Shown here: positions 41,177-49,458 of the stretch, piece by piece | How the letters are laid out: each line of letters starts with the position of its first letter | Numbering within the stretch: position 1 is the first letter of the stretch | NCBI RefSeq assembly: GCF_001594145.1 | Contig: NZ_LVCF01000043.1 | Span: 1 to 64,000, forward strand | Source: Branchiibius sp. NY16-3462-2 | GTDB taxonomy: Bacteria; Actinomycetota; Actinomycetes; Actinomycetales; Dermatophilaceae | Direction: 5' to 3' | DNA: 64,000 nucleotides | Position numbers and translations under genes: made by a program | Notes under the pieces: model-generated | Databases searched by the model: none | Seen by the model: the letters and a program-made list of their open reading frames with translations, nothing else | What the model was told of the DNA's origin: nothing

Positions 41177-42283
41177 GTGACCGGTGCTACGGAGATCGCC
41201 ACGCTACGCGCCCTCGATGCTGTCCTGCAGGCGGGCGGCTCGCTCGACGGGCTGCGTCTGCAGGATCTGGACCTGCGCGATCGCGAGGCCGTGCTGCTGG
41301 CCCAGACCCATGCGAACGGCACGATCGTGCTGGGCGGCGAGACCACCCCAGCGCTGGATCGCCACCTGCGCCAGATCGGTGCGCTGGTCTTTCCGACCGA
41401 TCCGAAACTGCCCGTCAACCCCTACCGCGGCACGCTGTACACGCCTGCCGAGCTGTACGCCGGTTTGTCCGAGGGCGGCTACTCAACCACCCCCGACGCC
41501 CGCGCCTATCGCTGGCTGCGCGATCGACGTACGGCGGGGGACGCCTACGCCACGCTGGTGCGCGCGATGCACGACGACGCCATGGCCGACGCGCTCGTCG
41601 AGTTGCTGGACGACCGGTTGGTAGTGGGCGTGATGGGCGGACACTCGGTGCTGGCCAACAGCCCCCAGTACGCCGATGCCGCCCGGTTGGGATTCGAACT
41701 CGCCGAGGCCGGTTTCCTGGTCGCGACCGGCGGTGGCCCAGGAGCGATGGAAGCGGCGAATCTCGGTGCCGCCGTGCGGGATAAGGATTCGTTGGACCAT
41801 GCCGTCGAGAGGCTGGCAAAGGCGCCGGACTGGTCCGAAGGCATCGACGCCTGGGCACGCGAGTCCGCCTCGGTTGCGGCATCGGTCCGGATGTCGCCGC
41901 AGGTGCGCAGTCTGGGCATTCCCACCTGGTTCTACGGGCACGAGCCGCCGAACATGTTCGCCCAACGGATCGCGAAGTTCTTCTCCAACGCGCTGCGCGA
42001 GGATGCGCTGCTGACCCGGAGTTCGACCGCGATCGTGGTCCTTCCCGGGACCGCCGGCACCGTGCAGGAGATCTTCCAGGCGGTCACGCCGATGTACTAC
42101 GTCGCCGACGAACGCCCGCTTCCATCCCTGATCCTCGTGGGCCGCCAGCAATGGGCGACGGACGTGCCCGTGTGGCCCGCGATCGAGGCACTGGCCAAGG
42201 ACCGTCCGATGGCCAGGGCAACCCACCTGGTCGACTCGGTTGATGAGGTGCTCCCCCTGCTACACCGGCATCACAGCCACTGA
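41177..42283 (+). CDS. LOG-family Rossmann-fold protein
   Basis: A 368-residue protein starting at the GTG at 41177. The C-terminal half carries the LOG fold, with VVGVMGGHSV, ATGGGPGAMEAANLGA, and LPGTAGTVQEIFQA in the place of the usual P-G-G-x-G-T-x-x-E. The second glycine of that motif is replaced by Thr, but the Thr and Glu that act on nucleotide are present. Classical LOG enzymes release cytokinin bases from nucleotides or hydrolyse purine nucleoside monophosphates. The N-terminal 120 residues are an extra domain. The next gene starts 2 bp later. Confidence 0.78.
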   Translation: MTGATEIATLRALDAVLQAGGSLDGLRLQDLDLRDREAVLLAQTHANGTIVLGGETTPALDRHLRQIGALVFPTDPKLPVNPYRGTLYTPAELYAGLSEGGYSTTPDARAYRWLRDRRTAGDAYATLVRAMHDDAMADALVELLDDRLVVGVMGGHSVLANSPQYADAARLGFELAEAGFLVATGGGPGAMEAANLGAAVRDKDSLDHAVERLAKAPDWSEGIDAWARESASVAASVRMSPQVRSLGIPTWFYGHEPPNMFAQRIAKFFSNALREDALLTRSSTAIVVLPGTAGTVQEIFQAVTPMYYVADERPLPSLILVGRQQWATDVPVWPAIEALAKDRPMARATHLVDSVDEVLPLLHRHHSH

Positions 42284-42285
42284 TC

Positions 42286-43194
42286 ATGAACACAGAGCTC
42301 CGCCAACCAGCGCCCCTGCGGACCGGCGCACGCATTGGCGTCCTCGGCGTGAGCAGCCCGTCCAATCTCGACCGCTTGGACGCGGGTCTCGACACCCTTC
42401 GATTCGCGGGTTTCGAGCCGGTTGAGTACCCCACCGCACGCGGCCGCGGGACGAGGTTCAGCTGGCTGGTCGGCTCCGATACCGAACGAGCCACGGACCT
42501 GCGAAACGCGCTCTTGGACAACGACATCGACGCCATCTTCCTGGTCAGCGGCGGTTACGGCTCACAGCGCACGCTGGAAGCGCTGGACTGGACCGGGCTC
42601 GAGGCTGTCAGTCCCAAACTGGTCGTCGGCTACTCCGACGTCACCGGCCTGCTCGAGGCAATCGCCTCACGCCTGGGCTGGTCAAGCATCATGGGCCCGA
42701 TGGTCAGCGAGCACGAGTTCGCCGAGTCCTACTCCTTCAACTCACTGCTCCGCCTGGCCACCACCAAGCCCGTCGACCTCGTCATGCAGTTCTCCGATGC
42801 GCGCACAGTCACCGCTGGCCAGGCGGCGGGCACCACCTGTGGCGGCAACCTGTCGTTGCTCGCCGGGTCCGTCGGCACTGATACCGCCTGGATACCGGAG
42901 CGTGGGATCTGGCTGCTCGAGGACGAAACCGAGTCGCCTGAGCGCATCGACACGATGCTCACCCACCTGCGCCGGGCTGGCTACTTCGACCGTGCGGCGG
43001 GCATCATCTGCGGCACGTGGCACGACAGCGGCGACGAAGACGTCATCTCACGCGTGGTCCGAGATCGGTTGGGCCCGTTGGGGATTCCCACCATCGAAGG
43101 TGCCAACATCGGCCACGGTGGCCATGTGCAGAGCTACCCGATCGGCGTCGCCGCCACGCTGGACGCCGATGCGAGGACACTCACGCTGGGTTGA
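42286..43194 (+). CDS. LD-carboxypeptidase family protein (peptidase S66)
   Basis: A 302-residue protein of peptidase family S66, which removes the terminal D-Ala from murein tetrapeptides during recycling; some members are microcin-C immunity peptidases (MccF). The nucleophile Ser117 lies in VVGYSDVTGL. A SGGYGSQRTLEAL loop precedes it at 88-100, the Glu region is GGNLSLLAGSVG, and the His lies in GHGGHVQSYPIG near residue 270. There is no signal peptide, in line with a cytoplasmic recycling or immunity role. It starts 2 bp after the LOG gene, so the two form an operon. Its end overlaps convergent fdhD by 14 bp. Confidence 0.85.
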   Translation: MNTELRQPAPLRTGARIGVLGVSSPSNLDRLDAGLDTLRFAGFEPVEYPTARGRGTRFSWLVGSDTERATDLRNALLDNDIDAIFLVSGGYGSQRTLEALDWTGLEAVSPKLVVGYSDVTGLLEAIASRLGWSSIMGPMVSEHEFAESYSFNSLLRLATTKPVDLVMQFSDARTVTAGQAAGTTCGGNLSLLAGSVGTDTAWIPERGIWLLEDETESPERIDTMLTHLRRAGYFDRAAGIICGTWHDSGDEDVISRVVRDRLGPLGIPTIEGANIGHGGHVQSYPIGVAATLDADARTLTLG

Positions 43195-44038
43195 CCTCAC
43201 CCACCAGCCGATGCGCGCCCGAATACGCCACCATCGAGCGGTCCCGCAAGAACCCCACGAGAGTGATCCCGGCCTCCTGCGCAAGTTCGGCCGCGAGTGA
43301 GGACGGCGCGGAAACCGCTGCAACACAAGGAATCCCGGCCATAGACGCTTTCTGGATCAATTCAAAGCCAGCACGCCCGGACAGCATCAGGATCGTGCCG
43401 GCCAGCGGCAGCTTGTCGTGCTCGACCGCCCAGCCGATGACCTTGTCGACCGCGTTGTGCCGGCCAACGTCCTCCCGCGCCACGAGCAACTCACCGGTGC
43501 GACCGTCGAAGAGAGCGGCTCCGTGCAGACCACCGGTCCGATCGAAGACTCGCTGTTCAGTACGCAGCCGTTCCGGCAGCCCGATCAGCTCGGTCACCTG
43601 GACCTCCAGCGGATCGCTGGCCACGTCGAACGCTGAAATCGTCCGCACCGCATCGATACTCGCCTTCCCACAGACCCCGCAGGACGAGGTGGTGTAGGTG
43701 TGCCGCTCGGCACTGGCCAGCGGTGCCGGCACGTGCGGCGCTAGCTGCAGGTCGAGCACGTTGTAGGTGTTCTCCCCCTCGACCTCGCCGGCGCAGTACC
43801 GCGCACTCAGCAGATCATCGCGACCGCGAATGACGCCCTCGCCCACCAGGAAGCCCTGGGCGAGTTGGACGTCATGGCCCGGCGTACGCATGGTGACCAC
43901 GAACGACCGACCGCCCAGGCGGATCTCCAGCGGTTCCTCCGCCGCTACGTGATCCTCGCGGACGGCGCGCCGCACCACCGTGCCGTCGTCGCCGACCTCG
44001 ATCCGGGTGACCCGGCGACGGGCGGCCTGCTTCCTCAC
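43181..44038 (-). CDS. fdhD: formate dehydrogenase accessory sulfurtransferase
   Basis: A 285-residue FdhD protein, which passes sulfur from the cysteine desulfurase to the bis-MGD cofactor of formate dehydrogenases. The reactive cysteine loop is visible as TTSSCGVCGKASIDAV, and further family elements are GFLVGEGVI, ALFDGRTGELLVAREDVGRHNAVDKV (in part) and LSGRAGFELIQKA. The start is the GTG at 44038, overlapping the DUF6457 stop (GTGA). It is the third gene of a coupled run mobA-DUF6457-fdhD, which serves the oxidoreductase encoded divergently. Confidence 0.93.
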   Translation of the reverse strand: MRKQAARRRVTRIEVGDDGTVVRRAVREDHVAAEEPLEIRLGGRSFVVTMRTPGHDVQLAQGFLVGEGVIRGRDDLLSARYCAGEVEGENTYNVLDLQLAPHVPAPLASAERHTYTTSSCGVCGKASIDAVRTISAFDVASDPLEVQVTELIGLPERLRTEQRVFDRTGGLHGAALFDGRTGELLVAREDVGRHNAVDKVIGWAVEHDKLPLAGTILMLSGRAGFELIQKASMAGIPCVAAVSAPSSLAAELAQEAGITLVGFLRDRSMVAYSGAHRLVGEVNPA

Positions 44039-44292
44039 CGGCCCAGGCCGTCAGGTTGGGCCTGGGCCAGGTCCTTGGTGACCGCAACCGCGCGCTCGAT
44101 CGCCGCGCGGTCACCGCCCTGCAGTCCCGCCGCCAGGCCGACTAGGAACGCCGACATCGGCGCAGCGGGACGCACCACGGCGTGCGCCACGACACCGGTC
44201 ATCCCGAGGATCTCGTCGACATCGATTACCCCGGGGTCCAGCCCCAGTGCCGCCGCCAGCTCATCGGACCATTCCTGTACTTCTTGCGTCAC
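44035..44292 (-). CDS. DUF6457 small protein of the molybdenum cofactor operon
   Basis: An 85-residue helical protein with the family pattern VQEWSDELAAALGLDPGVIDVDEILGMTGVVAHAVVRPAAP (in pieces: EWSDELAAALGLD, VDEILGM, VVRPAAPMSAFLVGLAAG). The start is the GTG at 44292, overlapping the mobA stop by 4 bases. The family is found next to mobA and fdhD in actinobacteria and is often labelled a molybdopterin-guanine dinucleotide biosynthesis protein. A direct role has not been shown as far as I know. Confidence 0.8.
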   Translation of the reverse strand: MTQEVQEWSDELAAALGLDPGVIDVDEILGMTGVVAHAVVRPAAPMSAFLVGLAAGLQGGDRAAIERAVAVTKDLAQAQPDGLGR

Positions 44293-44876
44293 GCCTGTTC
44301 CTCTCCTGCCCGGGCCCGGGCTGCCGCCAACTGTTCTGGGGTATCGCAATCATCCCCCCACCCGGCCGGATCGGGTACGCCGCGTGGGAACCCCAGTGCC
44401 CGCATCGGCCGTCCCGCCGGGTCGGGCAACGCGTCGATCGCTTCCCGCAGTCGCTGCGTCCACCAGGCAGCTGCCAGGAAATTGATCCGGCCGGTGCGGT
44501 CCGCGAGCGCCACTGCGTCGTCGTCGCGGCCCAGGGCCGCCCGCAGGGGTTCGACCGCTGCCGCCACAAAAGGCAGGTCGGCCGCCAGTAGGAGCGTCAC
44601 GGATTCGCGGACCAGCGGCAGACCCGCCGCGATGGCAGCGACCGGTCCCCCGCCGGGCGGGTCCTCCAGGACCCAGCGCACGCCGCCGATCGCCGTACGT
44701 TCCGGGCCGACCACGATCACCTGTTCGGCGTCGGTGACCGAGGCGACGACGCGAGCCAGCATGGATCGGCCCCCCACCGCCTGGTCGGGTTTGCCCGGCC
44801 CGCCCAGGCGGGAGCCGGCTCCTCCCGCGAGCACGATCGCGTCGTATGTCGATCGGTTGCCACCCATGCCGCCCAC
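44289..44876 (-). CDS. mobA: molybdenum cofactor guanylyltransferase
   Basis: A 195-residue nucleotidyltransferase that adds GMP to molybdopterin. The N-terminal GTP loop is VLAGGAGSRLGGPGKPDQ at residues 15-32. GGPVAAIAAGL and LLLAADLPFV (with the metal-binding Asp) follow, and NFLAAAWW lies in the C-terminal part. An ATG 9 bp downstream is an alternative start. It is first in the run with DUF6457 and fdhD, each joined by a 4-base GTGA overlap, and divergent from the oxidoreductase (65 bp). Confidence 0.88.
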   Translation of the reverse strand: MGGMGGNRSTYDAIVLAGGAGSRLGGPGKPDQAVGGRSMLARVVASVTDAEQVIVVGPERTAIGGVRWVLEDPPGGGPVAAIAAGLPLVRESVTLLLAADLPFVAAAVEPLRAALGRDDDAVALADRTGRINFLAAAWWTQRLREAIDALPDPAGRPMRALGFPRGVPDPAGWGDDCDTPEQLAAARARAGEEQA

Positions 44877-44941
44877 CGTTGCACACCGTTCACACCGAGA
44901 GGGGGATGATCCTGTCAGCCCGCCGGGGTAGCGTCGCGGCT

Positions 44942-47320
44942 ATGACGGATCCGGATGCAGTCGAGCAGGTCTTTCCCGACGTGGCCGAGCCGGATCTGAA
45001 GGTGGGCCACCAGAAGGATTGGGCCGCCGGCGTCCCGGGGGTAGCCGTCGCCATGAAGACCGCTCTCACCCAGATGGGTCCGGTGCGCAGCGCCAAGACC
45101 CTGCTGAAGATGAACCAGAAGGACGGCTTCGACTGCATGAGTTGTGCGTGGCCGGATCCGGACCACCGGCACACCGCAGAGTTCTGCGAGAACGGCGCGA
45201 AGGCGGTGTCCCACGAGGGCAACAAGAAGCGGGTGACGCCGCAGTTCTTCGCCGATCACTCCCTGGACGACCTGCGAGCGCACGACGACTACTGGCTCGG
45301 GATGCAGGGTCGGATCACCCACCCGATGGTGAAAAGGCCTGGTGCTACACACTATTCGCCGATTGATTGGGACGAGGCGTTCGCCCTCATCGCCCGGCAC
45401 CTGAACTCCGTCGATCCCGACGAGGCGATCTTCTACACCTCCGGACGCGCCTCGAACGAAGCAGCGTTCGTCTACCAACTCTTCGTGCGGGCGTACGGCA
45501 CCAACAACCTGCCGGACTGTTCCAACATGTGCCACGAGTCGACCAGTGTCGCGCTCGCCGAGGCCATCGGGATCGGCAAGGCCAGTGTGCGGATGTCGGA
45601 CGTCTACGACGCGGACCTACTGATCATCGCCGGACAGAATCCGGGCACCAACCATCCGCGCATGTTGTCGGCCCTGGAGATCGCCAAACAGCGCGGCGCC
45701 AAGATCATCGCGATCAATCCCCTCAACGAGCCCGGGTTGATGCGCTTCAAGGATCCGCAGAAGCCCAAGGGGGTCATCGGCAACGGAGTGCAGATCGCGG
45801 ATCTGCACCTGCCGGTGAAGCTGAACGGTGACCTGGCGGTCTTCCAGGGCATCGCCGCGCTGCTGTTGGAGCGGGACGCCATCGATCACGACTTCCTGGA
45901 CGAGCACACCACGGGTTTCGAGGAGTGGCGCGAGCACCTGCGCGCTCTGGACTGGGCCTTGGTGCAGGAGTCCAGCGGGCTCACCCGGGCTCAGATCGCA
46001 CAGGCCGCCGACATGATCGCCGCCTCCAACGCGACCATCTACTTCTGGGCGATGGGCCTGACCCAGCACCGCAACGCGGTCAACACCATCCGGGAGTTGT
46101 GCAACCTGGCTTTCCTGCGTGGTGACATCGGCAAGAAGGGCGCCGGACTGTTTCCCGTGCGCGGTCACTCCAACGTCCAGGGCGATCGCACGATGGGCAT
46201 CTGGGAGCGTCCGCCGGGGCACTTCCTGGACTCGCTGGCCAAGGAGTTCGGCTTCGAACCACCGCGCGAGCACGGCCACGACGTGGTCGACTCCATCCGG
46301 GCCCTGCGTGATGGCAAGGCGTCGTTCTTCCTGGGTCTTGGTGGGAACTTCGTCGACGCGAGCCCGGATACCGAGGTGACCTACGCCGCGTTGTCCTCGG
46401 CGGATCTCACCGCGCACATCTCCACGACCCTGAACCGCTCGCATCTGATCACCGGTGACACGGCATTGATCCTGCCCACGCTGGGCCGCAGCGAGATCGA
46501 CGAGCAGGCCAGTGGCCGGCAGCAGGTCACCGTCGAGGATTCGGTCTGCTCCGTGCACGCCTCCCACGGGCCGTTGGAGCCGGCCAGTGAACACCTGCGC
46601 AGCGAGGTCGCCATCCTCACCGGGCTGGCCGAGGCGACGCTGGGCGACCGCTACGGGATCGCGTGGGCGGCGATGCGCGACGACTACGACGTGATTCGCG
46701 ATCACATTTCCCGCGTGGTCGCAGGATGTGAGAACTACAGCGAGCGGGCCAAGCAACCGGGCGGATTCACCCTCCCGCACCCGCCGCGCGACTCGCGGAC
46801 CTTCCCGACCAAGAGCGGGAAGGCTGAGTTCCTGGTCGCCCCGATCGAGGTGATGCAGGTGCCGGAGCGGCATCTGGTCCTGCAGACGCTGCGCAGCCAC
46901 GACCAGTTCAACACCACGATCTACGGGCTCGACGACCGTTACCGGGGCATCCACGACGGGCGGCGGGTGGTCTTCATCCACCGGGAGGACATTGCGATGC
47001 TGGGGTTCGAGCCGGGCGACATGGTCGACCTCATCACGCACTGGGCGGACGACGAGATCGACCGGGTGGCAAAGCAATTCCGGATCGTCGAGTACGCCAC
47101 CCCGCGCGGTAGCGCCGCCGCCTACTACCCGGAGACCAATCCGTTGATCCCGCTGGACTCCACGGCCGAAGGCTCCAACACACCCACCTCCAAAGCCGTC
47201 ATCATCCGACTGGTGCCGGCCGGCACAGCGTTCGACGGTGACGCGGCGGTCGATGGCCAGGACGAGGTGGGCTCCGATGACAGCCACAAAGCCCGACCGG
47301 AGCCGGTGCACCTGTCCTGA
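44942..47320 (+). CDS. FdhF/YdeP-family molybdopterin oxidoreductase
   Basis: A 792-residue bis-MGD enzyme of the formate dehydrogenase alpha-like family (TIGR01701 type). The N-terminal iron-sulfur region holds CMSCAWPDPDHRHTAEFC, three cysteines rather than four. The molybdenum domain shows FYTSGRASNEAAFVYQLF, CSNMCHESTSVALAE (candidate Cys ligand), GHSNVQGDRTMGIWE and LNRSHLITG. The C-terminal MGD-binding cap has IYGLDDRYRGIHDGRRVVF. No small subunit or membrane anchor is encoded nearby, so the electron partner is unknown. Formate oxidation is plausible given fdhD, but related YdeP proteins act in acid resistance. Confidence 0.85.
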   Translation: MTDPDAVEQVFPDVAEPDLKVGHQKDWAAGVPGVAVAMKTALTQMGPVRSAKTLLKMNQKDGFDCMSCAWPDPDHRHTAEFCENGAKAVSHEGNKKRVTPQFFADHSLDDLRAHDDYWLGMQGRITHPMVKRPGATHYSPIDWDEAFALIARHLNSVDPDEAIFYTSGRASNEAAFVYQLFVRAYGTNNLPDCSNMCHESTSVALAEAIGIGKASVRMSDVYDADLLIIAGQNPGTNHPRMLSALEIAKQRGAKIIAINPLNEPGLMRFKDPQKPKGVIGNGVQIADLHLPVKLNGDLAVFQGIAALLLERDAIDHDFLDEHTTGFEEWREHLRALDWALVQESSGLTRAQIAQAADMIAASNATIYFWAMGLTQHRNAVNTIRELCNLAFLRGDIGKKGAGLFPVRGHSNVQGDRTMGIWERPPGHFLDSLAKEFGFEPPREHGHDVVDSIRALRDGKASFFLGLGGNFVDASPDTEVTYAALSSADLTAHISTTLNRSHLITGDTALILPTLGRSEIDEQASGRQQVTVEDSVCSVHASHGPLEPASEHLRSEVAILTGLAEATLGDRYGIAWAAMRDDYDVIRDHISRVVAGCENYSERAKQPGGFTLPHPPRDSRTFPTKSGKAEFLVAPIEVMQVPERHLVLQTLRSHDQFNTTIYGLDDRYRGIHDGRRVVFIHREDIAMLGFEPGDMVDLITHWADDEIDRVAKQFRIVEYATPRGSAAAYYPETNPLIPLDSTAEGSNTPTSKAVIIRLVPAGTAFDGDAAVDGQDEVGSDDSHKARPEPVHLS

Positions 47321-47362
47321 GGCGCTCCGGCTCCGGCACGGCTCGTTCAGGCCACTGCTGCC

Positions 47363-48412
47363 TCAGGCCGCAACGAGCTCCGGTTGCGCGCTCGCCGCGG
47401 CGGCCTGCTGACGGGCCCGGGCGTGGCGGACGTGCGCGATGGTCGTCAGTGCCACCCCGAAGACCGCCCAGCCGAGCAGCACCAGCAAGGAGCCGCCCGC
47501 CAGGGCTCCGTCGAAGAAGCCCACGCCGCGCACCGCGTTGCCCGCTGCTCCGATGGGCAGCCACTGCCCGATCGTGCCCCACGGGTGGGGCAACCACTGC
47601 GAGCCGGTAGGTATCCCCGACAGCGGATTCGAGACGAACAGCATCACCAATGCCCCGACGAGTAGTCCCGGGTAGCCGAACAGCGATTCCAACCCCAGCA
47701 CCGTCAGTGAGATGGCTGCGATGCCCAGCATCATGGTCAGCGCCGCCTCCCAGAAGTTGCCTTCCAACGTCCCGATCCAGAACTGCAGAATGGCCGTCGC
47801 CGCAAGCCCCGCGAGTACCGAGAAGGCGAGGGATGCGATCACCCGCAGCCACCAGCGTCGCTTGAGAAGCGTGGAAAGGCTTACCGCAGATGCCATTCCG
47901 CCGAAGACCAGTGGAAGCCCCAGGGCGGTCAGCCCGGACCCGGCCGGGTCAGCCGAGGGATAAGGCACCACATCGACGTACGTCACCTTGAGGCCCTGGT
48001 CGGTCATGCCCGTGCCGATCGAGTGCAACAGCGTGACGTACGGCGCTCCGGCGGCTGAGGCGGTCTGCACCGTGACGCCGGACGGGGTCAGGGAGATCCC
48101 GCCCACCACCGACCGGTCCTTGATCGCCGCGGCGACGCCCGCCGCGTCCGACTTCGTGACGATGTCGAAGGCGCCCGGGTGGGCGGCGTCGAGCTTGCCG
48201 ACCAGTTCGCGCTGCGCCGCCTGCGGGCCACTTACCGCGATGGGCAGATTGTCCGGTCCGGAGTGCGATGCCGGAAGAACCAGTGCCAGCACCATCAACG
48301 CCACCGCCGCGGTCAGGCCCAGCACCAATCCGAAGATGCGACCGCGCGGCGGGTCACTCACTGGTCCGCTCTGCGCGGTGGTCCCTGCCGGGTGAACCTC
48401 GTGCTTACCCAT
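47363..48412 (-). CDS. YhgE/Pip or DUF3533-like membrane protein
   Basis: A 349-residue membrane protein. One helix lies at residues 26-46 (IFGLVLGLTAAVALMVLALV). An extracellular domain of about 120 residues follows, starting PIAVSGPQAAQRELVGKL, then five helices from GLTALGLPLVFGGMASAV to GSLLVLLGWAVFGVALTTI, and a short Ala-rich cytoplasmic tail. This is the shape of ABC-2-related YhgE/DUF3533 proteins, linked in various bacteria to export or phage infection. It is divergent from a TetR gene across two matching operators and is therefore the likely regulated target. Confidence 0.75.
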   Translation of the reverse strand: MGKHEVHPAGTTAQSGPVSDPPRGRIFGLVLGLTAAVALMVLALVLPASHSGPDNLPIAVSGPQAAQRELVGKLDAAHPGAFDIVTKSDAAGVAAAIKDRSVVGGISLTPSGVTVQTASAAGAPYVTLLHSIGTGMTDQGLKVTYVDVVPYPSADPAGSGLTALGLPLVFGGMASAVSLSTLLKRRWWLRVIASLAFSVLAGLAATAILQFWIGTLEGNFWEAALTMMLGIAAISLTVLGLESLFGYPGLLVGALVMLFVSNPLSGIPTGSQWLPHPWGTIGQWLPIGAAGNAVRGVGFFDGALAGGSLLVLLGWAVFGVALTTIAHVRHARARQQAAAASAQPELVAA

Positions 48413-48431
48413 CGTTGCTCCTCGTCTAAGT

Positions 48432-48471
48432 GGAGTAATTTGCTCCGGTTATAAATGGAGCATAATCCTCC
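48432..48471. promoter_or_regulatory. paired GGAG-N7-CTCC operators in the TetR divergent promoter
   Basis: Two 15-bp sites of identical build occur: GGAGTAATTTGCTCC (48432-48446) and GGAGCATAATCCTCC (48457-48471), centres 25 bp apart. CATAAT inside the second site can serve as a -10 for the TetR gene, with TTGCTC in the first as a poor -35. Binding of the TetR dimer to both would cover promoters in both directions, the usual autoregulatory arrangement. Confidence 0.65.
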
Positions 48472-48513
48472 GTATAGACTTCTGTAAATCCCGACACCAC
48501 CGAAGGAGCCGCC

Positions 48514-49083
48514 ATGCGCGCCGACGCCGCCGCGAATGTCGAAGCGATCACCGCCGCCGCCAGGGAACTACTGGCGACCCACGGCGCCGATATCCCGCTG
48601 AGCGCGGTGGCGCAACATGCCGGGGTTGGCATCGCCACGCTCTACCGGCACTTCGCGACTCGCGAGGACCTGTTCCTCGCCGTGGCGCAGGGCCTGCACG
48701 ATCAAGCTCTGGCCACCATCGACCGACACACGGACCAGTTCGACGACGACCCGGAGAAGGCGTGGGTCAACCTGGTCCATGACCTGGCCAGCACCAAACC
48801 GGGCGCCCTGATCCCCGGGTTGCTGGACGTTGCCGCCAGCGAGACGATGAGCGCCGACTTCTCCCGCATCCGTGGCGAGATCCTCGCGGCATTCGAGCAG
48901 GTGTTGACGAAGGCGAAAGCCGCCCGGCTGGTCGAGCAGGACCTCACTGCCGCGCGCTTCCAACTCGGCCTCGCGACGTTGACCCGGCCGCTGCCCGAGC
49001 CACCGATCCCGGACCTGCCCATGGACGGCCTCGCCGACTGGCTGACCGACGTGTATCTCCATGGACTCCGCCCGCAGCAGTAG
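48514..49083 (+). CDS. TetR/AcrR-family repressor
   Basis: A 189-residue regulator. The helix-turn-helix lies in the first 60 residues: AAARELLATHGADIPLSAVAQHAGVGIATLYRHF (in pieces: LSAVAQHAGVGIATLYRHF is the recognition part). The remaining all-helical ligand domain has low similarity to named members. It faces the YhgE-like membrane protein across a 101-bp space with two matching palindromes, so control of that gene and of itself is the natural reading. YbjQ follows 9 bp downstream on the same strand. Confidence 0.88.
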   Translation: MRADAAANVEAITAAARELLATHGADIPLSAVAQHAGVGIATLYRHFATREDLFLAVAQGLHDQALATIDRHTDQFDDDPEKAWVNLVHDLASTKPGALIPGLLDVAASETMSADFSRIRGEILAAFEQVLTKAKAARLVEQDLTAARFQLGLATLTRPLPEPPIPDLPMDGLADWLTDVYLHGLRPQQ

Positions 49084-49092
49084 GTTGGGACC

Positions 49093-49455
49093 ATGACCAA
49101 TCCCCCTGCGCCGCAACAAGCTCCGCTCTACCTGTCCACCACCTTCGACGTCCCCGGCTACCGCGTCGCCCGACCGCTGGGCCTGGTGTGGGGCACGCTG
49201 GTGCGGTCGGTCGGGTTCGCCAAGGGCCTCACCGGTAGTTTCAAGTCCCTGCGGGCCGGCGAGGTCAGCGAGTACACCGACGTGGTCAACACCGCCCGCG
49301 GTCACGCCGTCGAGCGGCTCACCGAGCATGCCCGGTCGATGGGCGCCAACGCCGTCATCGGCGTACGTTTCGAATCCAGCGAGGTCGCCGACGGGCTGGC
49401 CGAGATCCTCGCCTACGGCACCGCGGTCGTCCTGGAACCCGCCTCGGACGCGTAA
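49093..49455 (+). CDS. YbjQ/UPF0145 family protein
   Basis: A 120-residue protein of the YbjQ family. It has TTFDVPGYRVARPLGLVWG in the first third, DVVNTARGHAVERLTEHARSMGANAVIGVRFESSE in the middle (given for position only: ARSMGANAVIGVRF near residue 78) and AYGTAVVLEP at the end. Members form pentameric rings in crystal structures, and a heavy-metal role has been proposed without proof. It ends 3 bp before the convergent rlmN stop. Confidence 0.85.
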   Translation: MTNPPAPQQAPLYLSTTFDVPGYRVARPLGLVWGTLVRSVGFAKGLTGSFKSLRAGEVSEYTDVVNTARGHAVERLTEHARSMGANAVIGVRFESSEVADGLAEILAYGTAVVLEPASDA

Positions 49456-49458
49456 GCC

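Noticed and set aside
45617..47311. 564-codon open frame opposite the molybdopterin oxidoreductase
   Set aside because: Antisense to a conserved enzyme and lacks any domain signature.
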